The notes: generated by a model from the sequence alone, not told the origin. A stretch of 64,000 nt of DNA from Kwoniella bestiolae CBS 10118 (GCF_000512585.2 NC_089243.1:1426001-1490000), one strand, 5' to 3'. Counted from the stretch's first letter, positions 36,400 to 49,596 are shown. Program-made: numbers and translations.

Positions 36400-37784
36400 A
36401 TGACGAAATCCGTACTTATTTTCGGCGCATCAGGCCTCATGATGAGCCACCTTTTACCTCATCTTCAACGTTCACACGGAACCGACTTCACATGGACAGC
36501 GTATGTCAGAACAGGCTCCAAAGGTATCCCTTTTCTCACCGGTATCGATGTTAAGATCATCGAGGGATCATGGCAAGATAAAGACAAAATCTCCAGCCTT
36601 GTCAATAAATACGATATCGTTTGGGATGCTGGTGATTCCCACGATCCATCTTTACCGGCGATCATCGTTCCTGCCCTCATCGATAGCCCGAAGACCACCG
36701 TATTCGTACGATTCAGCGGTACAGGGAACTGGATTACTCCTACGGGTGGTAATGCCGATGACTCTGCCAAACTTTACGATGTGAGTACGCGTTTGAGCTT
36801 TGGAGATATCTTGACGTTGTGATCGTGTGAAGGACCTGCACTTATGAGTCTGCGCTTGATCTGTGATCTGGGGGTAGGACTCGAAAGAGGCAGATATTCG
36901 AGCGATCCATGGTGAGATGTTTAACGGTGCAGGGGATCTCCTGTAAGTCTTCGATTTCACCCCTCTCCCGCCCGGGATGATGTTAAACCTACATGGGACC
37001 GTTCATCCGCAGAGCCCTTGACGCCCTGGACAAAGGCCTCAACGTCTGGATCCTATGTGCAGGGGGAGTCTACGGACAACGACCCGCGAACATCTCTTCA
37101 TCCGGAGTGTTCGTCCGACTATATACCAACAACGCCTTGCGATTGGGGTACACGCCTTATATCGGTGATGGCGGGGCTCATATGCAGTTGGTGAGTCGGA
37201 CACACGTCTTAAACCCAAACTCGTGGCCAAGTCCTGGAAGTGGAATGCGACAAGTTGGCTGATTGGTATATGCGGTACCATCTCCAGATCCACATCAACG
37301 ACTTGCTTTCAGCTTTCGATCTATTCTGGACCCAGGTCTTATCGTCCACCAGTGTCTCGAAAGCCCAGATACCTAAAGACGTGTCCGAGCGATACCTCTT
37401 CGCCCCTGGTTACTCTGTCTCATGGAAACACATCGCCGAGACTTGGTCTCGAGTATTCAAGGATAATTTCAAGCGGGATATACCAGTCAAGAACGTCTCT
37501 GCCGAAGAAGCTGGTTTCATCAGTCCGTGAGTACTGTCTATCACTGCGATCACCGTGCTTGCAGCAACTTCATGCTGTATTGCCGCGCGGTATGAGCGAC
37601 TCATTTGGCTCGAATCAAATTGAGACTGACTCTATGTTTTTATCATTGTGACAGGTTGATCGATTCTGAGATGAAATCGAAACCCACTCGACTCGAGAAG
37701 CTCGGCTGGCAAATGAAAGGTCCAACTATCGAAGAGGAGTTACCTCTCATTCTTTCCTCGGGATCTCAATTGCCCCTGGCTTAG
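36400..37784 (+). CDS. NAD(P)-binding epimerase/NmrA-like protein (extended SDR)
   Basis: Five exons (36400-36780, 36878-36942, 37013-37190, 37288-37526, 37655-37784) give 330 residues. The N-terminus VLIFGASGLMMSHLLPHL is a GxxGxxG-type Rossmann motif, with YDIVWDAGDSHD where epimerases lose a strand. ALDKGLNVWILCAGGVYGQ holds a tyrosine in the position of the extended-SDR signature, although the YxxxK lysine is not evident. IHINDLLSAFDLFW is the typical post-core 'vHvdDla' element of NAD-dependent epimerase/dehydratases. The lack of a clear YxxxK suggests an atypical reductase or an NmrA-like redox-sensing regulator. Position at the edge of the SDR/MFS island suggests a related role (inference). 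Confidence 0.8.
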
Positions 37785-38845
37785 GGGGACTAGTTTCGGC
37801 GGACTTCCTGCTTCAACCTGAGAAGACGTACTAGTTTCATATTGGATAGCCGGATTATAGAGAAATGACGATCCAATAGATAAATCGTTCTTACAAATAC
37901 AACGATGCCAGGCTCATAAGCGAATGAGAGACACTACAAACGGAGCTCGAAGAAACAGTCAATGATACACAGGCAAAGCGATTTGTTGCCGTTACCAAGG
38001 CTCAGAATCGTCATTGACCAGCAGAATTCGCTCTTCCCATCTTCCCACTCCCACTTCCACTGGAGTTTGCATTCGATTTTGCATTGTTTTTCACACCAGC
38101 CCACTTGAGCTGGACAGCCTGCAACTCGATCCAGGGGGGTAAAGTCCTTCCTGACCTCCTCCGCATCTCTCCGCTGAGAGCACATACCATCCTGCTAGCC
38201 TCATCTACCAGTTCTTTCGATGCCAGATTGGGCCCATGTTGGTCGAGTTTTCCGCTGCACCGTTTATATCTTGCAACATCCGATTTGTCGCTAGGACACA
38301 TTGAGTATATAATTCACTGATTTTTTTACGTTTGCAAAGGTGACGCGCTGCTCTACTGCAGTATCCGCCAATAGCCAGTATATGATTTGAGCGGACCGGA
38401 TGGTGTTGGAGAATGGCATGAAACATTGGGATCTGACTCACAGCCCTGTAATGAGCCACGATTAACACCCTCGGCAACACCCTGTAGCCAACTCCCGAAA
38501 ACCATTGTTTGATGCTAGTCGTTTAAGTCGTTATCTACTTTGACGGTTTTATCAGAAGACATCCATACGTTACATACCTAATACCCTATCTGTACTGTAC
38601 TGTATAAATCGTCAACCCAACCCGATCGTATTATACATATTGTAAAATGTGCTGTAAAATATTTCAACGCGAATTGCCTGGCTGCGCAAACCCAACGGAC
38701 GATTCAAAATGACATCAAGTGAAGTCTAACACCTGAAATCCCCTCCTGTCTGATCTAAAAAGCTCGGATGGAAAAAGATTGAGCAAGGAAGTATCGTGTC
38801 TATATTTATGTTGTATCATGTTCGCACCACGGTCCATGGCTGAGT
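37785..38845. other. Convergent 3' flanks; weak open frames
   Basis: Minus-strand frames at 38301-38011 and 38480-38205 have mixed composition. The former, with RTLPPWIELQAVQLKWAG, looks somewhat protein-like, but there is no domain and no start that links them, so no gene is called. AT-rich sequence with ctgtactgtactgtata lies near 38595. Confidence 0.45.
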
Positions 38846-41800
38846 CTATTTGGCCACTTTCTCCTTCACACCACTCAGCGCAGCGTGAGTCTTGAGCAAC
38901 AAGGCGCCTTCCAAGGAGTATTTCCCATTAGCCTTGGCCATGTACGGATTATGATCTGGTAGTTTTCCTATTCGCATCGAAAGTAACATCAAGTCAGCTT
39001 TCGCTCACTGTATGTTTTAACAGGTTTTACTTCTGTTTACATCATTCCCCCTCTTCATCTGTATAGGACGACAGTGGATGATATCACTCACCAGCCATAA
39101 CCACCTCGAAATGGAATTTAGCCTGCTCATCATCACCTCTCCTAGCGTACAGTCGACCAAGCTCGTAATAGCAGTGAAAGAGGATATAATGGTCGAGCTG
39201 GCACGTTACCGAAAAAATCAGCGACTATGATTATACCGACAATGTACAATACTGTAGATAGTACCCACCTGAACATCCGGACCATGCCTTATAACAGCTT
39301 GGAAATCTTTCTCAGCGCCTTTATCAAGCTCGTCATCTGTTGGGTCGGATGGTGATTTCGTAGTCGCTTGAGGGGATGCATCAGGTGGCTATACACATTA
39401 TCACATATGAAATCAGCACAGATACGTGGTAAGGGAGATGTAGTCAAATAAAAGGACTTACCTGGTATCGAGAGATGAATTGACACATTCCTCTGAGGAA
39501 ATGACCAAGGCAGTAATCTACGAAATGGAATCAGCCATCATTTCCCGTCTCATATTATACAAGAATTGTTGATCGTAGTACCAAAACTCACCATCCCAAT
39601 ACTCATGCCCATTCCCATAATTCTCGGGTTCGACCCCTTCCAAACTCTTCAAAACCTTGTTGATCCGAGGTAACCATGAATCCAGCAAGCTTCTTCTCGG
39701 TGTATTGGATAATGATCCGAAGACGTAGGCCAGTTCCATCGCAGGGAGGAACAGGCGGTTATGCTGAGAATGGAATTTACGTGCTTTTCGCGAGACGAGT
39801 TTCTATCGGCGAAAGGACGACAAGTCAGTGCGATCAAGACACGTCAAGAGCCTTAATTGATACTCCGTACAACCTCGCAGATGGAGAGATGAAAGGGACA
39901 AGAATGAGATAATGCTGTCATGAGTTTGGGTTTGGAGTAGGGGATACCGCACTCACCTCGATAGGTAACGATTTACCAGCAATTTTCTTGGTCAATTTGG
40001 GTATTTGCGTCATGAATTTCTCTGCCTCTTTCAGCTTGGAAGTGGAATCGCCATCGTCTTCCTGAGAAAGTTGAACCAGCGATGCGGCGGCGGCACTATA
40101 GACATCGTAATAAGTCAATTGGAAATTCGATCAGAGCAGAGTCAAACTATCTGGTCGAAGATGTGTATATCTCTTTTACATGGGGTTTGAAACATCGAGG
40201 TATAATCGACTCACTAGGTATAAACGGCTCTACTCCAATTAGATTCCTCTTTCAAGATACTAAAGCAATCCAAAGCCCCTTTCCAGTTCGAAAGCATCAT
40301 GAAATTACATGCGTAATCCCACTACGTCCGATGGCAGCTCATCAGCACTCGTGCCTTATCTCAACCAGCTTAGGGTGAGAGCTGCGACTTACCAAACACA
40401 TGTGCTGTAATTGGATATACTCCAAATTCGAATCCAGAGCTCTCTGTAGTGATCCTATATCCCACGGAAGGATCAATCAGCTCTCTCCAAGTTTATCCGA
40501 TGGTAAGGATTGAGCTGGACGTACGATTCGCTTCTTCAGGTTGACATTGAGCAGTAAATGATCTAGCTTGGAAGTAGAGGAAGAATACACCTAATATACA
40601 TACTCGTTAGCTTGTTGCTCATCTGCTTTGATGGATCGGTGGCAGATGAAAGCTCACCATCAGGATATCTCCTCAGATTGTATGCCAAGATATTCTTAGC
40701 CATCGGTACGTCAATACCTGTCACAGGCCTACCACAAGAACAAACATTCGGTTAGGCTCCCTTCATATGCAGTACCCCTTAGGCTCAGTAGTGGGAGAAT
40801 GCACTCACATCAAAGTAGAAATGACCAAATGGAAAGTCAACAAGATCAAATCGCATACTGGTCTTCTAAGTCCCTCGTTAGTCTCGTCATAATCTGGCTT
40901 CTCCACTCCTCTATGCCATCCTCCAGCAGAATATAAGGTCGTCAAGGCGGTTTCCTTATCTCCTCCATATCCTAATAATGAGGCGATCTATAGGATGACA
41001 GGTATCAGTAAACTCAGTCATCAGATGGATCAGACATTCAGCTCACCTTCATCACTTTGCTAGGCAGCAGAGAGAGCATCAGAGAACTCGTTCCTGCTCC
41101 CAGAACTACACCCTACAGTATTATAGAGATATCAGCTAAGCTATGAAGGCAAGTACCAGCTGGATACGTCGGTTACGTACAGATCGGAAGTCGGTATCAA
41201 TATTATCGTCATACCCATTCTTATCCGCATCTTCGAGGTACTGCTGCAATACGTGGTATATCCCATGGGCGGCTCGCATGTTGAGTCTATATCCCCACAA
41301 CATATCAGCAACGTCTCTCAATTTTCATCCTATTCAATGATGAGCCGGATGCAGTCGATTCCAAAGAACAAAAAACCACTCACGCCTCCCTGATTAGTCC
41401 CAACCAGTCACCTCCACTGACAATAGCCAACAAAGCCTTCATCAAACTCGTCTCTGCATAGACCAATTCCGCGTGTCTCTCCAAGGGAGACATCGATTTC
41501 ACTCTTCCAACAGCCGCGCCAGCTTTGACGAATCGCGAGACGAGCGAGTCGGTGGGTCGTCGGAGCGCTGTGGCGGTGACTGAGGTGGCTTTGCAAATCT
41601 CTAGGGCGGAGGCGAGATCGTTGGCGTCAAAGGTCATCATTCCCTATTTGGATGGCATGATATAAGCATCAGACATGGAGCATCAGGCCCTGATAACTCA
41701 GTACGAGAGTCGTTTGTTCTTGTGACAGACCAGACATTTCAAAGTATCATCGATGAGATGATCCACAACTCACCTTCAAAGACTCGATGATCCCCTGTGC

Positions 41801-42994
41801 AGACTGGATATACAAATGCTGCCCCTCCTGCTCCCTCTCCTCCAAGTACACCTCTGCCTCCTTCATATGAGAAGTCAAGAACAGACTCAAAGCCTGCCTG
41901 CAAATTTCCAGATCTTTGCCCAACACCCCATCCTGATCTACTGCCAATGCACCAGCTTTGGTAGCGTGGATACCACCCTGGCGGCTTTGAACCTTGGTCT
42001 GCTGGATGGAAGGTTTCGATCGTTTGATAGTGGATGGTCCGGTTCCGCAAACGTCCTTCTCCTGGGAGATTATAGTTCCTTTTGTCACTTGGGAGGAATC
42101 TGCTATGGACTGTCCTTGCGTGGCTGCGTTATACGTCGGAGGGGGTTGAGAGCTTTCGCCTGCCACGGCGAGTACATCTTTCTCTTTCTTTGCTTGAAGA
42201 TCCTTATTGTTCTCCTCCTCTTCATCTCCTTCTTCAACCTCGCTCAACCCCTCAGAGGGAGTTAAGAACGCCTCATCGTCATCTTCGTCCGAATCGGAAT
42301 CTAGGCCTACCTGTTCCAGATCCCATTGAGAGTACATGCTCGCCGTCCTTTTCCTAATGGGCTTGTTCTGTGTCTGAGGAGGTGCAGAAGAGGATGCATG
42401 GACAGGTTGGATAGGTGGTCCAGCGGTGGTAGAGTTGGTAGGTGAAGATTCGGTCGAGTTCAAAGGTGAATTCGAGATGGGTACTTCGTCGGTACCCAAT
42501 CGCAGGTTGCTCAAGCCGTTTTGTATATCTTTTCCATTTACCTGCTTGGATATTGAACTTCTGGGTGTTGAGGTGCCCGATGTAGACGTTGAGACATTGA
42601 GGTTGGATGGTTGTTTTGTGGATGTGCTGGGTGATGATTCTCGATCTCGATCGTTGCGGTCTGATGCCATTGATGATAATGATGTGGAAGAGGAGAAAAG
42701 AGAGGATAGTCTCTTTCGAGTACTAAGTGCACACTCATATCAGTATCAGTGTGCGGTCGTTTTGATAACCTGAATTTGGTGTGTCAGACTTGAGTTGGAG
42801 CGCAATAAAACCCACCTATGCTTCTTCTTAAGCTTATCGCCATTCTCGCTCGTCTCACTTGCTCCGCTCACATTCCTCGATTTAGGCGGTCTTTCGCCCC
42901 TCGATGATGGGCCCCTTGGCGAGGTCGAAGAGAATTCATCGCCGTTCAATCCTTTCTTCCTGGAGAGGGAAGCTTTACGTAGGAAGCCTGACAT
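38846..42994 (-). CDS. IML2: IML2/TTC39-family TPR protein (outer mitochondrial membrane)
   Basis: ATG 42994 opens exon 1 (MSGFLRKASLSRKKG), which splices at 42816/42722 in frame to exon 2 containing a second in-frame ATG at 42670 (MASDRNDRD). About 200 disordered acidic Ser-rich residues precede the domain. The DUF3808/TTC39 domain follows: ALSLFLTSHMKEAEVYLEE, MMTFDANDLASALEICKAT, AELVYAETSLMKALLAIV, GVVLGAGTSSLMLSLLP with KVMKIASLLGYGGDKETAL, and C-terminal TPRs (LDHYILFHCYYELGRLYARR). The protein ends GVKEKVAK. About thirteen exons. IML2 in yeast helps clear inclusion bodies with lipid droplets, and TTC39 proteins act in lipid metabolism; that function here is inferred. The N-terminal extension is long for the family. 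Confidence 0.9.
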
Positions 42995-44477
42995 TGTAAA
43001 AGAGCGCTTTAATCGGAGTTGATGTGGGTCGATGTGATCGAACTTTGCGACGGTGCTGCAGGTATGGTATGACAAGAGAACAAGAGATTGGTAATGTCGA
43101 TTGGTTCTAGTTGTTCCGAGACGCTGATGTTACGATCTTCCGATGCTTGACAAGTGATGTGTTGCTGTACCTTTCAAGATGCAGATATGATTATACGATG
43201 GTGAGAGTGAGAGCGAGGATGTAAGTTATCGATATCAAGTGAACATGGGGGGGCAATATCTTGATGACGTTGATAGGAATGTATGTGTCAATGTATGGTG
43301 TTATGGTGAAACAGTAGTAGTATGTTTACGTGAACCATCTGGTCATAGATTCTTGTTCTTGCTCTCGTTCCTATGCCCGAGCTGATCCATGACGAGCACC
43401 GCAAATAAAGATGGAAATAAGCTAAGCTCATAAGTTGTGCACGTGGTTGGGTAAACAGCGTATACACCGTGGGAAGGTAAAGGGAGATTGTCCTAAAACG
43501 TCTGAGCGTGTTTAGCGTTAGTTTCGAGTGTTGAGTGCGTTTATCACTTTTGTTCTTGACTCGTGGATAATTGGATTGTCTCGAGTTACTGACCCAGTAA
43601 CACTCTTCTTTTCACCACTGCTCGGAAGCATCTTCTTGCTCGGTCTCGATGCATCTCGCTCGGCAAAGGGAAGAAGGGATGTCCGAGATGGCTCGTGCTG
43701 ATACGATACTGACCTGACGATCAATCGACCCTCTAAATACAATCAACGCACTGACCACCACACGTATATCGGGGAGGGAGGGTGTATATGGTCTTACGAT
43801 GAAACACAAGAAAGGGAGGGTCCGATTATGCGATAATAGGGTATAATAGGGTAAGGTTTATAGTACTAATCGAAATGAACAATACACATAAACATACATC
43901 GCTACAAATACACGATCAACAATGACATTGACCTTTCCTTTTCCTGTATAATATGCGGGAAGGTTAGAGGTGTGTGCGATGATTGCTATATGGTTATGAA
44001 CCGAATAACGATCATCCTGAACCTCACCTCGAGAAGCTCACTTTTGATTTGATTCCTTTGATGGTTGAATTGATCTTTTTGCACCATCAACAGATCTGCC
44101 ATCTCCATTGATTCTGAGCTGTCTCGCCTGTTCAGCGCACGAATACACGAAATACACAGAGTGCACGATAGAATAAACTATAAGAAACCCCCCTTTGGTG
44201 GTTTCATCGTATATATAGATAGATAGAATGGAAACTAACCTTTGAACCTATCTCTGTCTCCCATCTTCTTATTCCCATTCCTAAATATACCTTGATCGGT
44301 ATCAGCGAAATCGGAACAAGGGGATTCATTACCTTCTATTTCGCCTTAAGAGCTCAACAACCTACACATACAACTCCCCTCACTCGTAAATCATCCTTCA
44401 ACAACGCACCTTCACTTCAACTTTTTATCTTTCTCCCATCAATCATCGAAAACTTCATCTTACTCTTCCATCAAACC
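42995..44477. other. Divergent intergenic between IML2 and the GT18 gene
   Basis: About 1.5 kb. A minus-strand cluster of short frames at 43809-43518 contains plausible splice signals (GTAAGA, GTCAGT) but no domain. It could be a leader exon or a tiny gene and is not called. A gata microsatellite lies near 44214. Confidence 0.45.
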
Positions 44478-47208
44478 ATGTCCCCTCGACCCTACTCCAC
44501 CCCCTTACCCAAGCCCATCTCCCGCAATTTCTCACAACGACGCAACCTCTGTATCCTCGTCCTAACCCTCTTCGTCCTCTCCTTCCTCCTCCTAGGGCTC
44601 CACCCAAAAGTCCAACAAGGGTCACTGGACAACTTGGATAAACTCAAGGAATGGTCATCCGACAAAGCACAAGGTATAGTGGATGGTCTACCGACTCAGA
44701 TTCAGGGGTGGTTGGTTGACTTGCAAAAAGTAGAGAAAGGGGAATGTAGAGGGTGGAATCGCCTGAATCCGCCTGAGAACGATCCAGAGGGGTGTCTTAA
44801 GGCTAGGCAGTATAGGCAGACTATGAGGGTGCTGGAGAGGGAGGAGAAGGCGGAGCAGTGAGCTGGGTTCTGCTCTCGTCCAATCCCGTCTTCTCCTTAC
44901 AGTCATGGAAATATGGATCTGGACCACCATGCCATCCCTGAATATTTCGTATGTGATACCTCAAAGATACAGCTGAGCTGACCATATCATATCGCTAACT
45001 CATCAGCCCACACTGGTACTTTACCAAACAGCATAACATCGATACCCTCAAGGACATTTTGGAATGCTTCTTACCAGTTAACGATCCCAGTTGGAAACCA
45101 TGCCATGAGAAACCACTGATATTGTCTGGATGGTGGTACACCGCCGAGGTCATAACGGGAGCTACCACTGGCGAAGTCATCTGGCAGAGCTCTGTGGTGA
45201 GTCACCCCACTGCGTCATATATCACCTTGCGTTGTCGACAACCATAGACGGAGCATGACTTGGCATCATGTGGCTTGCAGGTTCAGAGGTTGCGCATAGG
45301 CTGATGTGATTCTTCCTCGCAGACAAAACAGCTGAAAATGCTGGGATACTCTTTCATCGCTGTTGGGCCTTACCTCAACTGGATCGAGGTAGCAGAGATG
45401 ATGCCTGATGTATAGTGAGTGATCGCTATTGGTTTATTGGCTACCCCAGGAGATCCAGCACTAAGCTCTCTCTTCAATCTCCGTAGCCATCTCATCTGGA
45501 ATAGCGATCTCGATACCGTCTCATGCGTTACCGACCCGCGATGCATAGCGAAAGAGCACTACACCTCACCTGAAGATGCCGAGGACCTGTCGATAGGTGT
45601 ACCGGACGAGGAAAGGGGTGTTATACCCATATGGGCTTTGGCGATTGTCGATTATGTAGGCATCACCTATTCTCACTAACCACATGATTGTCGCTCATAC
45701 TCGTGATTTCTGCGGTCGTCGTCGAATAGTGGGGATCAAGGCCAAGAGAGACATCGAATAATCGGTATTGGTGGGGATTGACCGAAGACGGGGATTGGAG
45801 TTATCATCCCCTCGGACAAGAGTGGATAGCTACGTGAGTCCATCGTGGATCAGCTACCTTCATCAGCTGATACTCGTTGGGATGTGTATACAGACCCTGG
45901 CCCTTACCTGGGGGTCATTGTCATCTACCCTACTCCATCGAAGAGTATTGTCTGAAGATGCCCATCAAACCTCATGAGGAACGGAGAAACGCCGCGTTGA
46001 TCTTGGCTAAGAGATCTTGTAAGTGGTTCTTTTCTCTGATGCTCTTGTCTATGTACATATTGTTCGAACACATCAAGAACAAAGTTTTCATATCGGCGTG
46101 TGTTAATCCTGACACTTGACATTTCAATAGCCTACTTCCACTATCATTGCGTCTCCCCTCCGGAATTCTGGACGAACCTCACCCAGGTCGAAAATTTCGA
46201 GCTCCTCTCCACAGTTGAGGAGGAGGAAGGTAAACCTCTGCCCGAAGGGTTGGTCACGATGGGTAAACAAACTCGAGAGGACTATGAAGCTTTGGTAGGG
46301 AGTGTGAAAGCGTTGGTGGGGATGGGTGCGCCGCCTATCAGTCCTAGTATATATACTGCGCTGTGAGTGATATATTCCGTCGATTCATTCTATTCTGGCG
46401 GATTTGGCTACCTTCTTGTAGAGGTATTCGCACTGTTTATTCTCGACACACTTAGATGTCCAGCTCAAAAGTCAGCATCAGAAAGCTAATGGCCATCAAC
46501 GGTACAGGTGCCAAGCTACTCCAGTGGTTATACCGTATTTCCAGCAGGATTACAGGATGGACGGATGGTGGCTTTATTCAAGGTGAGTCAAGGTGATCCA
46601 TCAGGCCATGCACATACATACGACAGATCTAGCTGTTGAAAGCCGGTGCGTGGGTAGACTTCAAGCTGATTTATCTGCTTCGTTCAGCTGGTCACAACAT
46701 GGTCCAGCTATAGCACTGGGTGAACCATACGTGTATAAATATTATTCAGAGAACTACACGGACCTCGAAGATGCCGTGAGGAGGGCTATGGACAGCTCGA
46801 TAGAGAGGTAGTGAGTCGATTCTTGGTCAATGTTTCTTTTCTCTTCCAAAGGAAAGTAACATATCTATAACACATACGAGACAATCCAAGAATATTCGAC
46901 CCTCCTGGACGTCCTGGATCATCGATCTTCCCAGCGTATACAGCTAACTCAATTCCCCCAGTATACCCGACGATATGAAACTAAACTACGCCCTCTCCCA
47001 ACTTGGCCAATACCTCTCACGAGACTTGCACGCAATGTTCCTACAAGTCCTGGCGAAGAACGACGGGACAATACCGAAGTTGAAGAAAGGCGCTAGAGAG
47101 AGGTGTTATGAGATTGAGAGGTGTAAGGCCATTTTGGAGGTGGGTAGGAGACCGAATGTACCGCCCAAGTTGCCTGGGCTGAGAGAGGAGGGGAAGAAGG
47201 AGATTTGA
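44478..47208 (+). CDS. MGAT5-like N-acetylglucosaminyltransferase (GT18), type II membrane protein
   Basis: ATG 44478 begins a type II Golgi protein: a short cytosolic tail, then the signal anchor LCILVLTLFVLSFLLLGL and a stem region. About eleven exons follow. The catalytic part includes KPLILSGWWYTAEVITGATT, GYSFIAVGPYLNW, CVTDPRCIAKEHYTSPEDAE, GVIPIWALAIVDYWG, WWGLTEDGDWSYHPLG, PWPLPGGHCHLPYSIEE and QHGPAIALGEPYVYKYYSEN. The 'QHGPxIxxxGEPYVY' and 'PPISPSIYTALCQATPVVIP' blocks match the GT18 (beta-1,6-GlcNAc-transferase V) donor-site region, which branches N-glycans from UDP-GlcNAc in animals. One junction (exon 1 end 44857 to exon 2 about 44903) does not keep frame with the downstream exons under canonical splicing, so the first 130 residues may join differently or carry an indel. 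Confidence 0.75.
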
Positions 47209-47679
47209 TCAGTTGTTGTGGACGCTTTGGGGTCATGGGGCGAGGTGGGGCAGACAGAGAGGGGTCAGGAGAAGATGGATTGGAGGGGATATCTTGAATT
47301 GGTTTGAAGAGGGGAGAAGCAATGAGGTATACTTCCATCCGGTGATAGAGATTCTACAATTAGATAGATTACTCAACGAGGATAAATTTGCTTGTACAGA
47401 GTAGAATAAGATCAATCATCATATTGAGTGCCAACCCATGCAAAACTGGAACATCGAAGCCCCATTCAAGTTATGATGCATGTTCAAAGATGCAGTTCGA
47501 TCGCATAAGAAGGACCGAAGGACATATCGTATATCAATCACATATATCGACTTGCATCGGTGCGACCAATATACGAATTAACATACGGTCATATTCTACT
47601 TCTCACCTCGTCGGGTTGAACTAGTCCGATCAGGTATGGCATTGCCTCACAGTGTGTTTCAGTATAACATCCCCTGCAC
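47209..47679. other. Convergent 3' flanks of GT18 and the ASC-1-like gene
   Basis: Short, AT-moderate sequence between two converging genes. Open frames at 47213-47404 and 47388-47624 have no domain. Confidence 0.6.
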
Positions 47680-49596
47680 CTACACCCCCGATCCAGCTCC
47701 AGGCACTTCCCTCCCCCCCTCACCCAACCTCTTAGCTTTCCCCTTCTTCCTCCTTCCCAATCCCTGCTCCTCCCTTATAACAGGCACGACCAACTCTCTA
47801 TACACCAACCACTGAGCATCTTTCTCAGATACCCTCATATCTCCAAACGGCCTATCATTCTCCCTTCTATACACTGATAATTTGTTCAATTCCTTCTCCA
47901 ATCTAGCCTTATCGATGGGATTAAACCTCAACCTTGGAACAATATCACTTGGTACCCTATCTTCCTTACTCTTCGCCGTACTAGAAGAAGAGGGAGCAGG
48001 GGGTTTAGGCGTATAAGTCGTACTTGTAATCTTACTCTTCCCCTTGACTTTACTTCCTATACTAATCACCTTCCTCCCCCCAGGTCCAGACGTAGTGATA
48101 GATGCCTGAGGGGACTGACCCGGTAAACTGGGGAACGCCCCTCCACCAGCCTGAGCAGCCAGCCTCTCCAACCTCTCTTTCTCTATTGCTTGTCTTTCCC
48201 TCTCTTCTTTCTCCAGCTGATGCTCTATCTCCGATTCGAGGCGGAGGATCAAGCGGGATGTCTGGGCGGGGGTGGTTAGGGGGTTGAAGCATGATGGACA
48301 GGGGAGGTAGGGTTGTTGGAGGTGGCAGAGGGTCAGACCGCAGGATTGACAGAGCGGTGTGTAGGGTGAGAGAGGGTGGACTCGGGCTGTGTTGTGGTGT
48401 GGTTCGTATTTCGGTATTGGTGAGATATGGGGTGTAAGGACATGGACGGGAAGGGAGGTAATTGACGGGGTAAGCAGGATATAGGTAATTGGAATGTTAC
48501 GATTAAATAGTACAGATAAAAATCACAAGAGAATCAATTGCAATGTCGTCAGCTCATCTACATATACCAAATCCAAAACAGTCGCACAACCTACCCTGAC
48601 AAAAACAACTAATAGCATTATCCTCCCTCACCTTCCCCTCCCCATTACTCTCCTTAATAACCCTCAACTTATCCACAATACTCTCCAGTCTCTTGACCTC
48701 CCGCGATTTCGGCTTATCCCAAATCTTCTCCTCTGCATCTCTACTCTTGCCCTTTGAGCTGCTCGTCCTACTTCCACTGGAAGAGGGGACATCAAGTCGT
48801 GGCTTTGGCTCTTGGATCTGTATATTCACCGCTCCAGCCTGTCTCACCCTCCCGCCAGGACCACCTCCCACATTCGCTGGAGTGTGTGAGCCTGATCCAC
48901 CCCCGGATCTAGGCGTGGATGATTTGCCCCATCCTCCAAGACCATCTTCCGCTAGATCCTTCTTCTGGTATACTTTCCCACCTGGGCCGAAAGCCGCTTC
49001 TAACGCTTCTGGGATATTGGCTGTTGCAACAGGAGCGGTGGAACGGGATGAGCCGGGGGTGGAAGATGGTCTGGAGAGGTTGAGGGGCGATTTGGATTTT
49101 GAGGATTTGTTTTGGGTGGGTTTGGGTTTGAGTGAAGATGGGTCGGATGTGGGAGTGAGGGATTGAGAGGGGATGGAAGGTGTGGGTAAGGAGGGGAATC
49201 GGTGGGATGTGTAGCGGGTTATGAATGATTGAGATTGGGACGAGGGGCCGAGGAAGTCCTATAAAAGGATATATAAGATATTAAATGACTATGTTGTTAT
49301 GGACATGCAAAACATCGTCGTGTCTTGCTATACGAGTGAGGAGGTCTACTTCGTCTAATGGTCAAAGAAGCCCCGTTACCCACCTGCAGATGTACTCTCA
49401 ATCTAGCTTCGTGAGTATAAGATTCCAAATCAGGTATGATCATCTGCTTGATCGTCTCGTCATCTATCCGTAGAGTGCTATCTCGTCAGCTCAATTCACC
49501 TCATATATGTAAGGGATGGGAGGTGGGATCGAGCTCACCTAAACCCAATATCGATGATAGGTCTTTGACGACCCATGGAGGTGTGCTGGGAGCCAT
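47680..49596 (-). CDS. ASC-1/TRIP4-type zinc-finger protein
   Basis: ATG 49596 (MAPSTPPWVVKDLSSILGL) begins an N-terminal helix like the CUE-like region seen in ASC-1 proteins. The next large exon is Ser/Pro/Gly-rich and leads to REDNAISCFCQ. A long intron (about 48592 to 48390) joins this in frame to ARVHPLSPYTPLCQSCGLT and LCHLQQPYLPCPSC, reconstituting the zf-C2HC5 zinc finger: C-x-C...H...C-x2-C...C...C-x2-C, diagnostic of TRIP4. A Glu/Arg-rich coiled coil (LESEIEHQLEKEERERQ) and a basic C-terminus follow. TRIP4 is a subunit of the ASC complex with ASCC helicase, acting in ribosome-collision rescue, DNA alkylation repair and transcription coactivation. The C-terminal ASCH domain of the human protein is not apparent. 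Confidence 0.82.

Noticed and set aside
38011..38480. Two minus-strand frames between epimerase-like gene and IML2
   Set aside because: No domain and no convincing splice linking them; too weak to call a gene.
41816..42357. Long plus-strand open frames
   Set aside because: Antisense to the acidic N-terminal exon of IML2, which has a convincing domain and splice structure.
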